Shown: positions 26,840 through 35,714, counted from the stretch's first letter. The stretch is 64,000 nt of DNA from Mesorhizobium sp. WSM3859 (GCF_002295065.1 NZ_NSGG01000017.1:1-64000); one strand, 5' to 3'. The notes: a model not told the origin generated them from the sequence alone. Translations and numbers: made by a program.

Positions 26840-28027
26840 CTACCTCTCCACCAGCGCCATTCTGGCGTTGACGATGTTCATGACGAAGGATGTCACCAGG
26901 CTCAGCACCAGATAGGCGATCATCATGATGAACACGCCCTCAACCGCCTGTCCGGTCTGGTTCAGCACCGTGCCGGCGGTGGCGGTGAGATCGGGGTAGC
27001 CGATGGCGATCGCCAGCGAAGAGTTCTTGGTCAGGTTGAGATACTGGCTGGTCAGCGGCGGGATGACGATGCGCATCGCCTGCGGGATCACCACCAGCCG
27101 CAGGATCGGGCCGGAACGCAGGCCGAGCGCCCCCGCCGCCTCGCTCTGCCCTTTGCTGACACCCCTGATACCGGCGCGCACGATCTCGGCGATGAAGGCC
27201 GCCGTGTAGAAGGAAAGCGCCAGCAGAAGCGACAAGAACTCCGGCTTGACCCAGAAGCCGCCGGTCAGGTTGAAGGTCGACTGCTTCGGGAAGTCGAAGG
27301 TGAGCGGCATGCCGCTGGCCAGGTAGGCCAGCACCGGCAGGCCGACGATAAGCGCCACGGAGGTCCAGAACACCGGGAATTGCTGGCCGGTCGCCCTCTG
27401 CCGCTGTCGCGCCCTGTGGGCGACGAACCAGGCCATTGCGATGGCGAGCAGCAGTGCCACGCCAATCAGCCAGGAACCGTCCCCCCAGACGGCGCGCGGC
27501 AAATAGAAGCCGCGCTGGTTGAGGAAGGAGCCGAACGGCAGATGGATGCTCTCGCGCGGCGGCGGCAGCACGGCGAGCACGCCCGAATACCAGAAGAAGA
27601 TGACCAGCAGCGGCGGGATGTTGCGGAAGATCTCGACATAGACGGTGCAGATCTTGCGGATCAGCCAGTTCTGCGACAACCGGCCGATGCCGATGGCGAA
27701 GCCCACGATGGTGGCAAGCACGATGCCGGCGACGGCAACGATGATCGTGTTCAGCAGACCAACGACCAGCGCGCGGAAATAGGTCGAGTCGGACGTGTAG
27801 GCGATCGGCGTGTCGGAGATATCGAAGCCGGCCCTGCTCCTGAGGAAGCCGAAGCCTGAGGCAATGTGCAGGCGCTGGAGGTTTTCGATGACGTTGTGGA
27901 TGATCCACCAGATCGAGCTGAACAGCAGGATCACGACCAGCGTCTGAAAGAACAGGCTGCGTATTCTGGGGTCATTGATGAAGGAGCCGCGGCTCGGCTC
28001 CTCGCGAAGGATTTCCTGCGAAGCCAT
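26840..28027 (-). CDS. aapQ: General L-amino acid ABC transporter permease
   Basis: A 395-residue permease of the same family as AapM. Conserved parts include SDTPIAYTSDSTYFRALVVGLLNTIIVAVAGIVLATIVGFAIG and the EAA loop EIVRAGIRGVSKGQSEAAGALGLRSGPILRLVVIPQAMRIVIPPLTSQYLNLTKNSSLA. AapQ and AapM together import a broad set of L-amino acids and, in Rhizobium, are important for nitrogen-fixing symbiosis. It follows aapJ, with a stable hairpin in the gap. Confidence 0.96.
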   Translation of the reverse strand: MASQEILREEPSRGSFINDPRIRSLFFQTLVVILLFSSIWWIIHNVIENLQRLHIASGFGFLRSRAGFDISDTPIAYTSDSTYFRALVVGLLNTIIVAVAGIVLATIVGFAIGIGRLSQNWLIRKICTVYVEIFRNIPPLLVIFFWYSGVLAVLPPPRESIHLPFGSFLNQRGFYLPRAVWGDGSWLIGVALLLAIAMAWFVAHRARQRQRATGQQFPVFWTSVALIVGLPVLAYLASGMPLTFDFPKQSTFNLTGGFWVKPEFLSLLLALSFYTAAFIAEIVRAGIRGVSKGQSEAAGALGLRSGPILRLVVIPQAMRIVIPPLTSQYLNLTKNSSLAIAIGYPDLTATAGTVLNQTGQAVEGVFIMMIAYLVLSLVTSFVMNIVNARMALVER

Positions 28028-28050
28028 GGACCGTCCCCTGGAAAGAGAAA

Positions 28051-28077
28051 CCGGGAGGCAGACGACCTGCCTCCCGG
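28051..28077 (-). terminator. Intercistronic hairpin between aapJ and aapQ
   Basis: Perfect 11-base arms (CCGGGAGGCAG and its complement) around a 5-base loop. In the transcribed direction it is followed by TTTCTC. Such hairpins after binding-protein genes stabilise the upstream mRNA or end part of the transcripts, giving more AapJ than channel. Confidence 0.72.
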
Positions 28078-28089
28078 ATCACGTTTCGA

Positions 28090-29118
28090 TCAGCGGATCG
28101 GCGGGCCGTATTGCAGGCCGCCCTTGGTCCACAGCGCGTTGATCCCTCGCGCGATCTTGAGCGGGCTGCCCGAGCCGACATTGCGCTCGAACATTTCACC
28201 GTAGTTGCCGACAGCCTTGACGATGTTGACGACAAAGTCGTTCGAGAGGCCGAGATCGGCGCCATACTTGCCGTCCGGCTCGGTGCCGAGCAGGCGCTGG
28301 ATGTTCGGGTCGGTCGACGTCTTCATCTCCTCGACATTCGCCTGCGTGACGCCGGCTTCCTCGGCGTTCAAAAGCGCGAAATAGGTCCAGCGCGCGATAT
28401 GCGCCCACTGGTCGTCGCCCTGGCGCACGGCCGGGCCAAGCGGCTCCTTGGAGATGATCTCGGGCAGCACGACATGGTCGGCCGGCGAGGACAGCGTCAG
28501 GCGGATGCCATAGAGGCCGGACTGGTCGGTGGTGTAAGCGTCGCAGCGGCCGGCATCATAGGCGGCGTTGACCTCTTCCAGCTTCTCGAACACGACGGGA
28601 TTGTATTCCATCTTGTTCTTCTTGAAGTAGTCGGCGAGGTTCAGCTCGGTCGTGGTGCCGCTCTGCACGCAGACGGCGGCGCCCGAAAGCTGCAGCGCGG
28701 AGTTCACGCCCGGCAGCTTCTTGGCGTTGATCATGAAGCCCTGGCCGTCATAGTAGGTGACGCCGACGAAATCGAGGCCGAGCGCGCTATCGCGGTTGCT
28801 GGTCCAGGTGGTGTTGCGCGACAGGAGGTCGATCTCGCCCGACTGCAGCGCGGTGAAACGCTCCTTGGCGCTGAGCGGCGTGAACTTGACCTTGGAGGCG
28901 TCACCGAAAACGGCGGCCGCAACGGCGCGGCAGAAGTCCGCGTCGATGCCTTTCCAGTCACCCTTGTCGTCCGGCGCCGAAAAGCCGGCGAGGCCGGTCG
29001 AGACGCCGCACTGAAGAAAGCCCTTCTGCTTCACGGTATCGAGCGTGCCTGCCGAAGCGGCGGACGCCATGAACCCGAGCGCGGCGGCGCCAAGAATGCC
29101 GATTGCAATGTGTTTCAT
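28090..29118 (-). CDS. aapJ: General L-amino acid-binding periplasmic protein
   Basis: A 342-residue binding protein with signal peptide MKHIAIGILGAAALGFMASAASAG. The mature part begins TLDTVKQKGFLQCGVSTGLAGFSAPDDKGDWKGIDADFCRAVAAAVFGD, matching AapJ closely, and contains LSRNTTWTSNRDSALGLDFVGVTYYDGQGFM. It captures a wide range of L-amino acids for AapQMP. First gene of the operon. Confidence 0.97.
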   Translation of the reverse strand: MKHIAIGILGAAALGFMASAASAGTLDTVKQKGFLQCGVSTGLAGFSAPDDKGDWKGIDADFCRAVAAAVFGDASKVKFTPLSAKERFTALQSGEIDLLSRNTTWTSNRDSALGLDFVGVTYYDGQGFMINAKKLPGVNSALQLSGAAVCVQSGTTTELNLADYFKKNKMEYNPVVFEKLEEVNAAYDAGRCDAYTTDQSGLYGIRLTLSSPADHVVLPEIISKEPLGPAVRQGDDQWAHIARWTYFALLNAEEAGVTQANVEEMKTSTDPNIQRLLGTEPDGKYGADLGLSNDFVVNIVKAVGNYGEMFERNVGSGSPLKIARGINALWTKGGLQYGPPIR

Positions 29119-29599
29119 GACCCACATACCCTTTTCTGTTACAGGCGCCCCTGCTGTCAGGCGACGCTTGATCTTTTTTCGTTTGTGAATGCAGCTCCCA
29201 CTTCAAGGCCCACTCCCGGACCCGCATCGGATGCCGATGCGCTGCCTCCCATTCACGAAACGCATCGAAGGCGATTATTCCTGTGAGGTCAAGGGAAATG
29301 ACCGAAACCCCAAAGGTTTGAAAAGCAATTGCCGCAAATGCCTGAATTGCGGACAAGAGCCCATGAAATCGGCAGGCCATGCGAACAAATCAGTCAAGTT
29401 GCGGCGGGGCGAATCCATGAGCCGGCGGCCGAATCCGCTTCGGCAATAGCGGTGCTTTATCGGGCGCGGACGGGGTTGGATTGGCCCAGCCGAAGACCGG
29501 TTTTGGCGAGCCCGGCGCGGTTGCGCGGGCCTGGTCGCCGCTTTATGGCTGGTCACTGACATCATTAGACTCCTTAGATCAATTGGCTGGCGACGAACC
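29119..29599. other. Intergenic region between aapJ and metC
   Basis: No supported gene in 481 bases. It must contain the two divergent promoters. I see no riboswitch-like structure and no clear operator. Open frames on either strand here have no ribosome site and no family resemblance. Confidence 0.6.
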
Positions 29600-30769
29600 A
29601 TGGCTAAAGACGGCATCGAAATGGGCACCAACACGCTGCTTGCCCATTCCGGCAACGACCCGCGCGACTATTTCGGCTTCGTCAACCCGCCGGTCGTGCA
29701 CGCCTCCACGGTGCTTTACCCCGATGCCGCCTCGATGGCCGGACGCAGCCAGAAATACACTTACGGCACGCGCGGCACGCCGACGATGGATGCGCTGACG
29801 CTCGCCGTCGATGCGCTGGAAGGCTCGGCCGGCACCGTCGCGGTGCCTTCGGGACTGGCGGCGGTGACGGTGCCGCTGCTCGCCTTCCTCGCCGCCGGCG
29901 ACCATCTCTTGATCGTCGACAGCGTCTACCACCCGACGCGCCACTTCGCCGATACGATGCTGAAGCGGCTTGGCATTGAGGTCGAATATTACGAGCCGCG
30001 CATCGGCGCCGGCATTTCTTCGCTGATCAGGCCCAACACCAGGGTGGTGTTCACCGAATCGCCGGGATCGAACACCTACGAGGTCCAGGACATACCGGCG
30101 ATCGCCAAGGCCGCGCATTCGGCGAACGCCATCGTGATGATGGACAATACGTGGGCGACGCCGCTCTATTTCAAGCCGCTCGACCATGGCGTCGACATCT
30201 CGATCCAGGCGGCGACGAAATATCCGGCCGGCCATTCCGACGTGCTGCTCGGCCTGGTTTCGGCCAACGAGACATATTGGAAGCAGCTTTATGATGGCTT
30301 CTGCACGCTCGGCTGCTGTTCGGGACCCGACGACATCTACCAGGTGCTGCGCGGCCTGCGCACCATGGGGGTGCGGCTCGAACATCACCGCAAGTCCGCG
30401 CTCGATATCGCGCGCTGGCTGGAGGAGCAGGCGGGGGTCGCGCAGGTGCTGCACCCGGCACTCGAAAGCCATCCCGACCATGCGCTCTGGAAGCGCGATT
30501 TCTGCGGCTCCAGCGGCGTCTTCTCGATCGTGCTCGACGGTGGCGGCCAGAAGGCCCAGCACGCCTTCCTCGACGCGCTCAAGATCTTCGGCCTCGGCTA
30601 TTCCTGGGGCGGCTATGAGAGCCTCGCCGTTCCGGTCTTCCTCGGCGACCGCACGGTTGCCAAGGGTTCGTATGCCGGTTCGCTGATCCGCCTGCAGATC
30701 GGGCTGGAGGATGTCGAGGACCTCAAGGCCGACATCGCGCGTGGGCTGACCGCGGCGGCTGCCGCCTAG
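29600..30769 (+). CDS. metC: Cystathionine beta-lyase (PLP-dependent)
   Basis: A 389-residue Cys/Met-metabolism PLP enzyme. The PLP lysine lies in ISIQAATKYPAGHSDVLLG, with GTRGTPTMDALTLAVDALEG, SGLAAVTVPLLAFLAAGDHLLIVDSVYHPTRHF and VFTESPGSNTYEVQDIPAIAKAAH also present. It cleaves cystathionine to homocysteine, pyruvate and ammonia in methionine synthesis. Related lyases with other thioether substrates exist, so metC is the best but not the only reading. It is divergent from aapJ. Confidence 0.9.
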   Translation: MAKDGIEMGTNTLLAHSGNDPRDYFGFVNPPVVHASTVLYPDAASMAGRSQKYTYGTRGTPTMDALTLAVDALEGSAGTVAVPSGLAAVTVPLLAFLAAGDHLLIVDSVYHPTRHFADTMLKRLGIEVEYYEPRIGAGISSLIRPNTRVVFTESPGSNTYEVQDIPAIAKAAHSANAIVMMDNTWATPLYFKPLDHGVDISIQAATKYPAGHSDVLLGLVSANETYWKQLYDGFCTLGCCSGPDDIYQVLRGLRTMGVRLEHHRKSALDIARWLEEQAGVAQVLHPALESHPDHALWKRDFCGSSGVFSIVLDGGGQKAQHAFLDALKIFGLGYSWGGYESLAVPVFLGDRTVAKGSYAGSLIRLQIGLEDVEDLKADIARGLTAAAAA

Positions 30770-30858
30770 TGAAAAGCTGATCAGTAGGCGCCGGCCGCTA
30801 CGTTTGCAGCCGCAGACACGCCTCGGGCGAAGCGATAGCATAGTACCGCAATCCACTC

Positions 30859-30888
30859 GGGAACCTTTTGCCGGCAGGCGCATCCAAT
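30859..30888 (+). promoter_or_regulatory. Putative ECF sigma autoregulated promoter
   Basis: GGGAAC, exactly 15 bases, then GCATCCAAT. The same two boxes with the same spacing recur at 31615-31644 in front of the next gene, so both are probably read by the ECF factor encoded between them. Confidence 0.68.
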
Positions 30889-30923
30889 TGCGGATGCAAA
30901 AACTGCCGGGAGATCGGAGCGAG

Positions 30924-31607
30924 ATGAGAAGGCCTGCTGTTGAAGCCGCCAGGTTCGGCGCGGGCGGGGCCGGCGACATGGCGCTGGTGCGCCGGGCGCT
31001 GGCGCGCGATCCGGATGCGTGCCGTGCCATCATCAAGACACACAACCAGCGGCTCTACCGCATCGCGCGCGGCGTGGTGCGCAACGATGCCGAGGCAGAG
31101 GACATCGTGCAGGAGGCCTATATGCGCGCCTTCGCCAGTCTCGACGCCTTTCGCGGCGAGGCGTCGCTTTCCACCTGGCTGTCGCGCATCGTCATCAACG
31201 AGGCCCTCGGCCGGCTGCGCAGGCGCAAGCGCGTCGTCGCGATACCTGAGAGCCCGGAAGCGCAGATCATCCGGTTTCCTTTAAACCCAAATGACGATCC
31301 GGAGCGGACGATGGCGCAGCGGCAGATCCTCGGTCTCGTCGAACGGGCGACCGACAGCCTTCCCGATGTCTACCGCAGCGTTTTCGTCGCCCGCGTGATC
31401 GAGGGCCTGAGCATCGAGGAAACGGCCGACCTTCTGGGCGTGCGGCCTGAGACAGTTAAGACACGGCTGCACCGGGCGCGCGCCCTGGTGCGCAAGGCGC
31501 TGGACGACGAGATCGGTCCGGTACTGCTCGACGCCTTCCCCTTCGCCGGCCGCCGCTGCGAGCGGCTGACCCAGGCGGTGATGAAGCGCCTGGGTTTCGA
31601 AGACTGA
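30924..31607 (+). CDS. ECF-type RNA polymerase sigma factor
   Basis: A 227-residue group 4 sigma factor. Sigma-2 spans about residues 35-105 (CRAIIKTHNQRLYRIARGVVRNDAEAEDIVQEAYMRAFASLDAFRGEASLSTWLSRIVINEALGRLRRRKR) and sigma-4 about 145-195 (SLPDVYRSVFVARVIEGLSIEETADLLGVRPETVKTRLHRARALVRKAL). No anti-sigma gene is adjacent; the next genes are a DUF4142 protein and a cupredoxin. A short C-terminal extension after sigma-4 is present. A shared GGGAAC-N15-GCATCCAAT motif suggests it controls itself and these two genes. The ATG has CGGAGCG just upstream. Confidence 0.94.
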   Translation: MRRPAVEAARFGAGGAGDMALVRRALARDPDACRAIIKTHNQRLYRIARGVVRNDAEAEDIVQEAYMRAFASLDAFRGEASLSTWLSRIVINEALGRLRRRKRVVAIPESPEAQIIRFPLNPNDDPERTMAQRQILGLVERATDSLPDVYRSVFVARVIEGLSIEETADLLGVRPETVKTRLHRARALVRKALDDEIGPVLLDAFPFAGRRCERLTQAVMKRLGFED

Positions 31608-31614
31608 TTTTCGC

Positions 31615-31644
31615 GGGAACGTTTCTCGCTTCCCAGCATCCAAT
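31615..31644 (+). promoter_or_regulatory. Second copy of the putative ECF promoter motif
   Basis: GGGAAC-N15-GCATCCAAT, identical boxes and spacing to 30859-30888, starting 8 bases after the sigma gene and about 56 bases before the DUF4142 start. Confidence 0.7.
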
Positions 31645-31699
31645 GGCCGTCAACCCTCAGATGAAGCCCGAAGCCGATGCGCCGGGCGAAGGAGATGCC

Positions 31700-32224
31700 A
31701 TGTTTATGCGACCGACCGCCGCCCTCGCCGCCCTTTTGCTGATGAGCACCGCGCCGCTGGCGCTGGCCGCCGAAAAGCCCACCGACCCGCAGATTGCCCA
31801 CATCGCCTATACGGCCGGCGCAATCGACATCGAGGCCGCCAAGCTGGCGATCGAGAAATCGAAAAACAAGGAGATCGTCGACTTCGCCAAGGACATGGAG
31901 CGCGACCATGAAGCGGTGAACAAGCAGGCGCTCGACCTGGTGAAGAAGCTGAAGGTCACGCCCGAGGACAATGATACCAGCAAGGCGCTGGCCAAGGCCG
32001 CCAAGGAGGAGCGCGCCAAGCTGGCGACGCTCAAGGGCGCCGAGTTCGACAAGGCTTATATCGAGAACGAAGTGGCCTATCACAAGCAGGTCAACGGCGC
32101 GCTCGAAACGCTGCTCATCCCCTCGGCCAGCAATGCCGAGCTGAAGAGGCTGCTGGTGACCGGGCTCAAGATCTTCCAGGGGCATGAGCAGCATGCCGAA
32201 CATGTCGCCGGCATGCTGAAATGA
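31700..32224 (+). CDS. DUF4142 secreted/periplasmic protein
   Basis: A 174-residue protein with signal peptide MFMRPTAALAALLLMSTAPLALAAE and a four-helix ferritin-like DUF4142 domain. Helical segments include AIDIEAAKLAIEKSKNKEIVDFAKDMERDHEAVNKQALDL and the C-terminal HKQVNGALETLLIPSASNAELKRLL. The function of this domain is unknown; members are periplasmic and often stress-linked. AAGGAGAT precedes the ATG. The stop overlaps the cupredoxin ATG by 4 bases, so the two proteins are coupled and probably act together. Confidence 0.92.
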   Translation: MFMRPTAALAALLLMSTAPLALAAEKPTDPQIAHIAYTAGAIDIEAAKLAIEKSKNKEIVDFAKDMERDHEAVNKQALDLVKKLKVTPEDNDTSKALAKAAKEERAKLATLKGAEFDKAYIENEVAYHKQVNGALETLLIPSASNAELKRLLVTGLKIFQGHEQHAEHVAGMLK

Positions 32225-32529
32225 GGCCGCGGCTTCTCGGCCCCGCACTGGCGTTGGCGCTCGGCGCATCGCCGGCCTTCGCGGCGACCATCGAGGTGAC
32301 GATCGACAAGCTGGTGTTCTCGCCGGCCAGCGTTCAGGCCAAAGTTGGCGACACGATTGAGTGGACAAACAAGGATATTCTCGCCCACACCGCCACGGTC
32401 AAAGGCGGCTGGGATGTGATGATCCCGGCAAAGTCGAAGGGTAAAGTCACGCTGAAGACGGCGGGAGCGGTCGACTATTTCTGCCGCTTCCATCCCAACA
32501 TGAAGGGCCATGTGGAGGTGGCCCCTTAA
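32221..32529 (+). CDS. Periplasmic cupredoxin (amicyanin/pseudoazurin-like)
   Basis: A 102-residue blue-copper type protein with signal peptide ending SPAFAA. The type 1 copper ligands are visible as His in ILAHTATV, Cys in YFCRF, His in RFHPN and Met in NMKGH. It could carry electrons or bind copper in the periplasm. It is translationally coupled to the DUF4142 gene and lies in a cluster with an ECF sigma factor, suggesting a role in copper, oxidative or sulfur stress; the inducer is not known. Confidence 0.93.
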   Translation: MRPRLLGPALALALGASPAFAATIEVTIDKLVFSPASVQAKVGDTIEWTNKDILAHTATVKGGWDVMIPAKSKGKVTLKTAGAVDYFCRFHPNMKGHVEVAP

Positions 32530-32894
32530 CCCGCCGCCCCCTGGCCCGCCGCTGGGAGAGCGAGGCGCGCACGGCGCCTCGCTTGCTTGGCGGCAATCTT
32601 CCGAATGCCGGCGCGCAACCCACCCTGCCCGGCCGCGGCCCGCCGCTATACTGCGCCAACGCACCCTTGGCCGAAGCGGGGACATTCCGGCGAGTTGCCC
32701 AGCAGATTCCGCAAACCATCGTAACGCCTTGACGCGATTGACAAAGCCTGGGCCGCTAGCGGCATGTCCTCCGCAGCGCGCCGCGAAATAATATTCTCTC
32801 CGGCCGCGAATATACGGATTGGCTTGGCTTCCAAATCCGTGACTTCAGCGGCATTGCGTGGAGCGCAATTCCACCCATTCGACCAAGGCTTGCC
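32530..32894. other. Intergenic region with terminator-like hairpin
   Basis: A hairpin at 32559-32583 (AGCGAGGCGC pairing GCGCCTCGCT, then TGCTTGG) probably ends the sigma/DUF4142/cupredoxin transcript. The remainder up to the HPP gene has an AT-richer stretch at about 32788-32850 that probably holds its promoter. No gene is supported. Confidence 0.6.
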
Positions 32895-33980
32895 ATGGCG
32901 TTCCGCCTCTTTGTTCCAATCCTTGCCGGAGCGACGCTTCGCGAGCGGCTGCTTGCCTGCATCGGCGCGACTATCGGCATCGCACTCACCGGCATGATCA
33001 GCGGGCTCGCAATGGGCAGCGGCCCGCTTGTGGCGATGCTGGTGGCGCCGATGGGCGCTTCCGCGGTGCTGCTTTTTGCCGTTCCATCGAGCCCGCTTGC
33101 GCAGCCCTGGTCGATCGTCGGCGGCAACACGATTTCGGCGCTGGTCGGGGTGACGGTGGCGCATTTTGTGCATGACACGGTGATCGCCTCCGGCTTGGCC
33201 GTAGCCTTGGCCATCGCCGCCATGTCGTTCACCCGCTGCCTGCATCCCCCGGGAGGGGCTGCGGCGCTGACCGGCGTGATCGGCGGGCCGGCCGTTGCGG
33301 CCGCCGGCTTTCTGTTCCCCTTCGTGCCGGTGGCGCTGAACTCCATCGTGCTGGTGGCGCTCGGCCTCCTCTTCCACAAGCTGTCGCGGCGCAACTATCC
33401 CCATGTGCACGTGCCGGTCGCCAATGGTCACGGCACGGCCGACCGGCCGCCGGCCGAGCGCGTCGGCTTCCGGCCCGAGGATGTCGATGCAGCGCTCTCG
33501 GCGCTCGACGAAACCTTCGACATCAACCGTGACGACCTGGAGCGCCTGCTGCGCCAGGTCGAGTTGCAAGCGATGGTGCGCTCGCAACGCACGCTGCTTT
33601 GCCGGGACATCATGTCCCGCGACGTGATCTCGGTGCCGGAGACGGTTTTGGCCGACGAGGCGCGCACCCTTTTGATCGACCACAACATCCGCACCTTGCC
33701 GGTCGTCGATGCGGAAGGGCGGCTCACCGGCGCAATCGGCCTGCGCGAGCTGACGAAAGCGACCGGCACGGTGGGAGAAGTGATGTCGAAAGCAAGCACC
33801 GCTTTGCCCGACATGCCGGCGATGAGCCTGCTGCCGACGCTGACCGATGGGCGCAGTCATGCGGCGGTGATCGTCGATGGCGGCCGGCATATACTCGGGC
33901 TGATCACGCAGACCGACCTGCTGGCGGCGGCCGCTCGCGTGCAGCTGGGAGGCGAGGCGCCGTTGAAAGCGGTGGCCTAA
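32895..33980 (+). CDS. HPP family membrane protein with two CBS domains
   Basis: A 361-residue protein. The N-terminal half is an HPP integral-membrane domain with about four helices, including PMGASAVLLFAVPSSPLAQPWSIVGGNTISALVGV and the HPP motif in SFTRCLHPPGGAAALTGVIGG. Two cytosolic CBS domains follow (CRDIMSRDVISVPETVLADEARTLLIDHNIRTLPVVD and the copy ending HILGLITQTDLL), which usually bind adenosyl nucleotides. HPP proteins of plants and cyanobacteria transport nitrite; whether this one does is unknown. Confidence 0.92.
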   Translation: MAFRLFVPILAGATLRERLLACIGATIGIALTGMISGLAMGSGPLVAMLVAPMGASAVLLFAVPSSPLAQPWSIVGGNTISALVGVTVAHFVHDTVIASGLAVALAIAAMSFTRCLHPPGGAAALTGVIGGPAVAAAGFLFPFVPVALNSIVLVALGLLFHKLSRRNYPHVHVPVANGHGTADRPPAERVGFRPEDVDAALSALDETFDINRDDLERLLRQVELQAMVRSQRTLLCRDIMSRDVISVPETVLADEARTLLIDHNIRTLPVVDAEGRLTGAIGLRELTKATGTVGEVMSKASTALPDMPAMSLLPTLTDGRSHAAVIVDGGRHILGLITQTDLLAAAARVQLGGEAPLKAVA

Positions 33981-34029
33981 TTCCAGGAAAGTTTGACACG
34001 GTCTTCCGTCTGGAATTGCGCAAAAAACA

Positions 34030-34165
34030 AGCAGATAGAGCGGTTCGCCGTTTCCGTGAAACGGTAACCGCTCCAAGAGCAATTCCAGGAACGCGGCAAT
34101 GGTTTTCCGCCCGGACCTGGATAGAAGCTGAAGCGGTTCAGCGCTTTCGCGAAACGCCGAGCCGG
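34030..34165. repeat. Mosaic repeat with long imperfect palindrome
   Basis: GAGCGGTT-CG-CCGTTTC pairs with GAAACGG-TA-AACCGCTC at 34037-34073. The following AATTCCAGGAA, GGTTTTCCGC and AGCGGTTCAGCG parts recur in altered order at about 47938-47998. It lies between convergent genes and may act as a terminator for both. Confidence 0.6.
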
Positions 34166-34178
34166 TTCAGGCAAGGCG

Positions 34179-35043
34179 TCAGCCAGGCAAGCCGGCCGCC
34201 CGGTCGAGACGGCGCGTGGCGGGTGTGGCCTTGTCCGGCCGCGCGACATGCGCCCATGAACCTTCATAGACCGCCTGCCTCCGCTCGATCCAGGCGCTCA
34301 AGCCTTCGCGCAGGTCTGCTGTCGGGGCCACGCGGGCGAATTGCTCGGCCTCCACCAGCAGGCCTTCCGCTATGCTCGAGTTGATGCCACGCGCCACCGC
34401 TGTGAGGATGCTGGCGACCGCCGTCTGCGAATGACTGACGATGCGGCGGGCAAGATCAAAGGCCGCCCGCATCAGTTCTTCGTGGGACACGACCTGGTTG
34501 ATCAGGCCAAGCTCGGCGGCGCGTCCGGCCGAAAATGTCTCGCCGGTCAACAGCAGCTCCAGCGCGCGCTTGCGGCCGGCCAGCCTCGGCAGGCGCTGCG
34601 TGCCGCCAAAGGTTGGCGGCATGGCGAGCCTTATCTCGGGTTTTGCAAACAAGGCGCGATCACTGGCGATCGCCAGCGGTACCGCTTCGGTGATCTCGCA
34701 GCCACCGCCAAAGGCGAGGCCATTGACAGCGGCAATCACCGGCTTGCGGAACGCTTCCAGCCGCGCCGTCAGACGCTGGCCGCGCGTGACGAAATCGCGC
34801 AGCGCAACATCGGTGCCCTCGGCCACGCTCAATGAGAATTCGTGGATATCGCCGCCGGCAGAAAAGGCGCGCTGCCCTGCCCCTGTGAGGATAACGGCGC
34901 GCACGTCATCATCCGTCTCGATCAGGTCGAGGCGCGAAAGCAGCCGGTCGATCAGCGTAATTCAGCGCGTTCAGCTTGTCGGGGCGGTTGAGGGTGAGGA
35001 TCGCGACGCGGTCACGCGTCTCGCTCAGCACAAGGTCGGTCAT
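34179..35043 (-). pseudogene. Enoyl-CoA hydratase/isomerase, frameshifted
   Basis: The N-terminal frame starts at 35043 (MTDLVLSETRDRVAILTLNRPDKLNALNYA) and the rest (LIDRLLSRLDLIETDDDVRAVILTGAGQRAFSAGGDIHEF onward) continues in another frame. The shift is at about 34955-34962, where two bases appear to be missing. The crotonase core is otherwise intact: oxyanion-loop AFSAGGDIHEF, NGLAFGGGCEITEAVPLAIAS and PPTFGGTQRLPRLAG, with the usual catalytic acidic residues. It may be a real null mutation or a sequencing error. The gene faces a TetR regulator, typical of a fatty acid or phenylacetate-type catabolic switch. Confidence 0.85.
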
Positions 35044-35088
35044 AGCTTTTTTTCCGGTGGCTCGGCGGGATAAGGAGCAGGCTTTCGG

Positions 35089-35117
35089 TTGCTTGTATAT
35101 TCACTAGTCGGTATACT
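35089..35117 (+). promoter_or_regulatory. Promoter and TetR operator for a leaderless regulator mRNA
   Basis: TTGCTT (35089-35094), 17 bases, TATACT (35112-35117). The ATG starts 7 bases after the -10 box, at the expected first transcribed base. A dyad GTATA...ACTAGT...TATAC (35095-35116) fills the spacer and is a likely TetR operator for autorepression. Confidence 0.68.
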
Positions 35118-35123
35118 TTCGCG

Positions 35124-35714
35124 ATGAACGAAAAGACCAATCCCACGCGAAAACGCCTGGTCGATGCGGCGACCAAGCTCTTTTATGCCGAAGGCATAGG
35201 CCGCGTCAGCGTCGATGCCGTGGCCGAGAAAGCCGGGCTCACCAAGCGCACGCTCTACTACCATTTCAAGAGCAAGGACGACCTGATCGCGGCCTATCTC
35301 GATGGGCGCGACCAACCCAATCTCGAGCAGATGGCGGGCTGGTTTGACGCGGCGGAGGGCGGCGCGGACAAAAAGGTCGAGGCGATCTTCACCAACCTGG
35401 CGCGGGTTGCCCGCCATCCCAGATGGAAGGGCTGCGGCTTCCTGCGCACGGCGGCCGAGCTTGCAGCGATGCCGGGACATCCGGCGGTGAAGGCTGGGGC
35501 GCGTCACAAAACCAATTTCGAGAAATGGCTGGCCGGCGCGCTTTCAAGCCACGATGTCGCCCAGGCGAAAATGCTGGCGCGCGAGATCGTGCTTTTGATG
35601 GACGGCGCCTTTTCCAGCATGCTGATCCACCACAATCCCGACTACGTCAATGCCGCCGGCCATGCCGCCGCGACGCTGATACGGGCTAGGATGGCAGGCA
35701 AACACGCAGCTTAG
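35124..35714 (+). CDS. TetR family transcriptional regulator
   Basis: A 196-residue TetR protein. The HTH is within KRLVDAATKLFYAEGIGRVSVDAVAEKAGLTKRTLYYHFKSKDDLIAAYLDGR (about residues 9-60), and the C-domain has RHPRWKGCGFLRTAAEL, as in regulators of the YcdC/TetR_C_36-like type. No Shine-Dalgarno sequence precedes the ATG, which lies right where transcription should begin, so the mRNA is probably leaderless. It is divergent from the frameshifted enoyl-CoA hydratase and likely controls both genes through the dyad at 35095-35116. Confidence 0.93.
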   Translation: MNEKTNPTRKRLVDAATKLFYAEGIGRVSVDAVAEKAGLTKRTLYYHFKSKDDLIAAYLDGRDQPNLEQMAGWFDAAEGGADKKVEAIFTNLARVARHPRWKGCGFLRTAAELAAMPGHPAVKAGARHKTNFEKWLAGALSSHDVAQAKMLAREIVLLMDGAFSSMLIHHNPDYVNAAGHAAATLIRARMAGKHAA

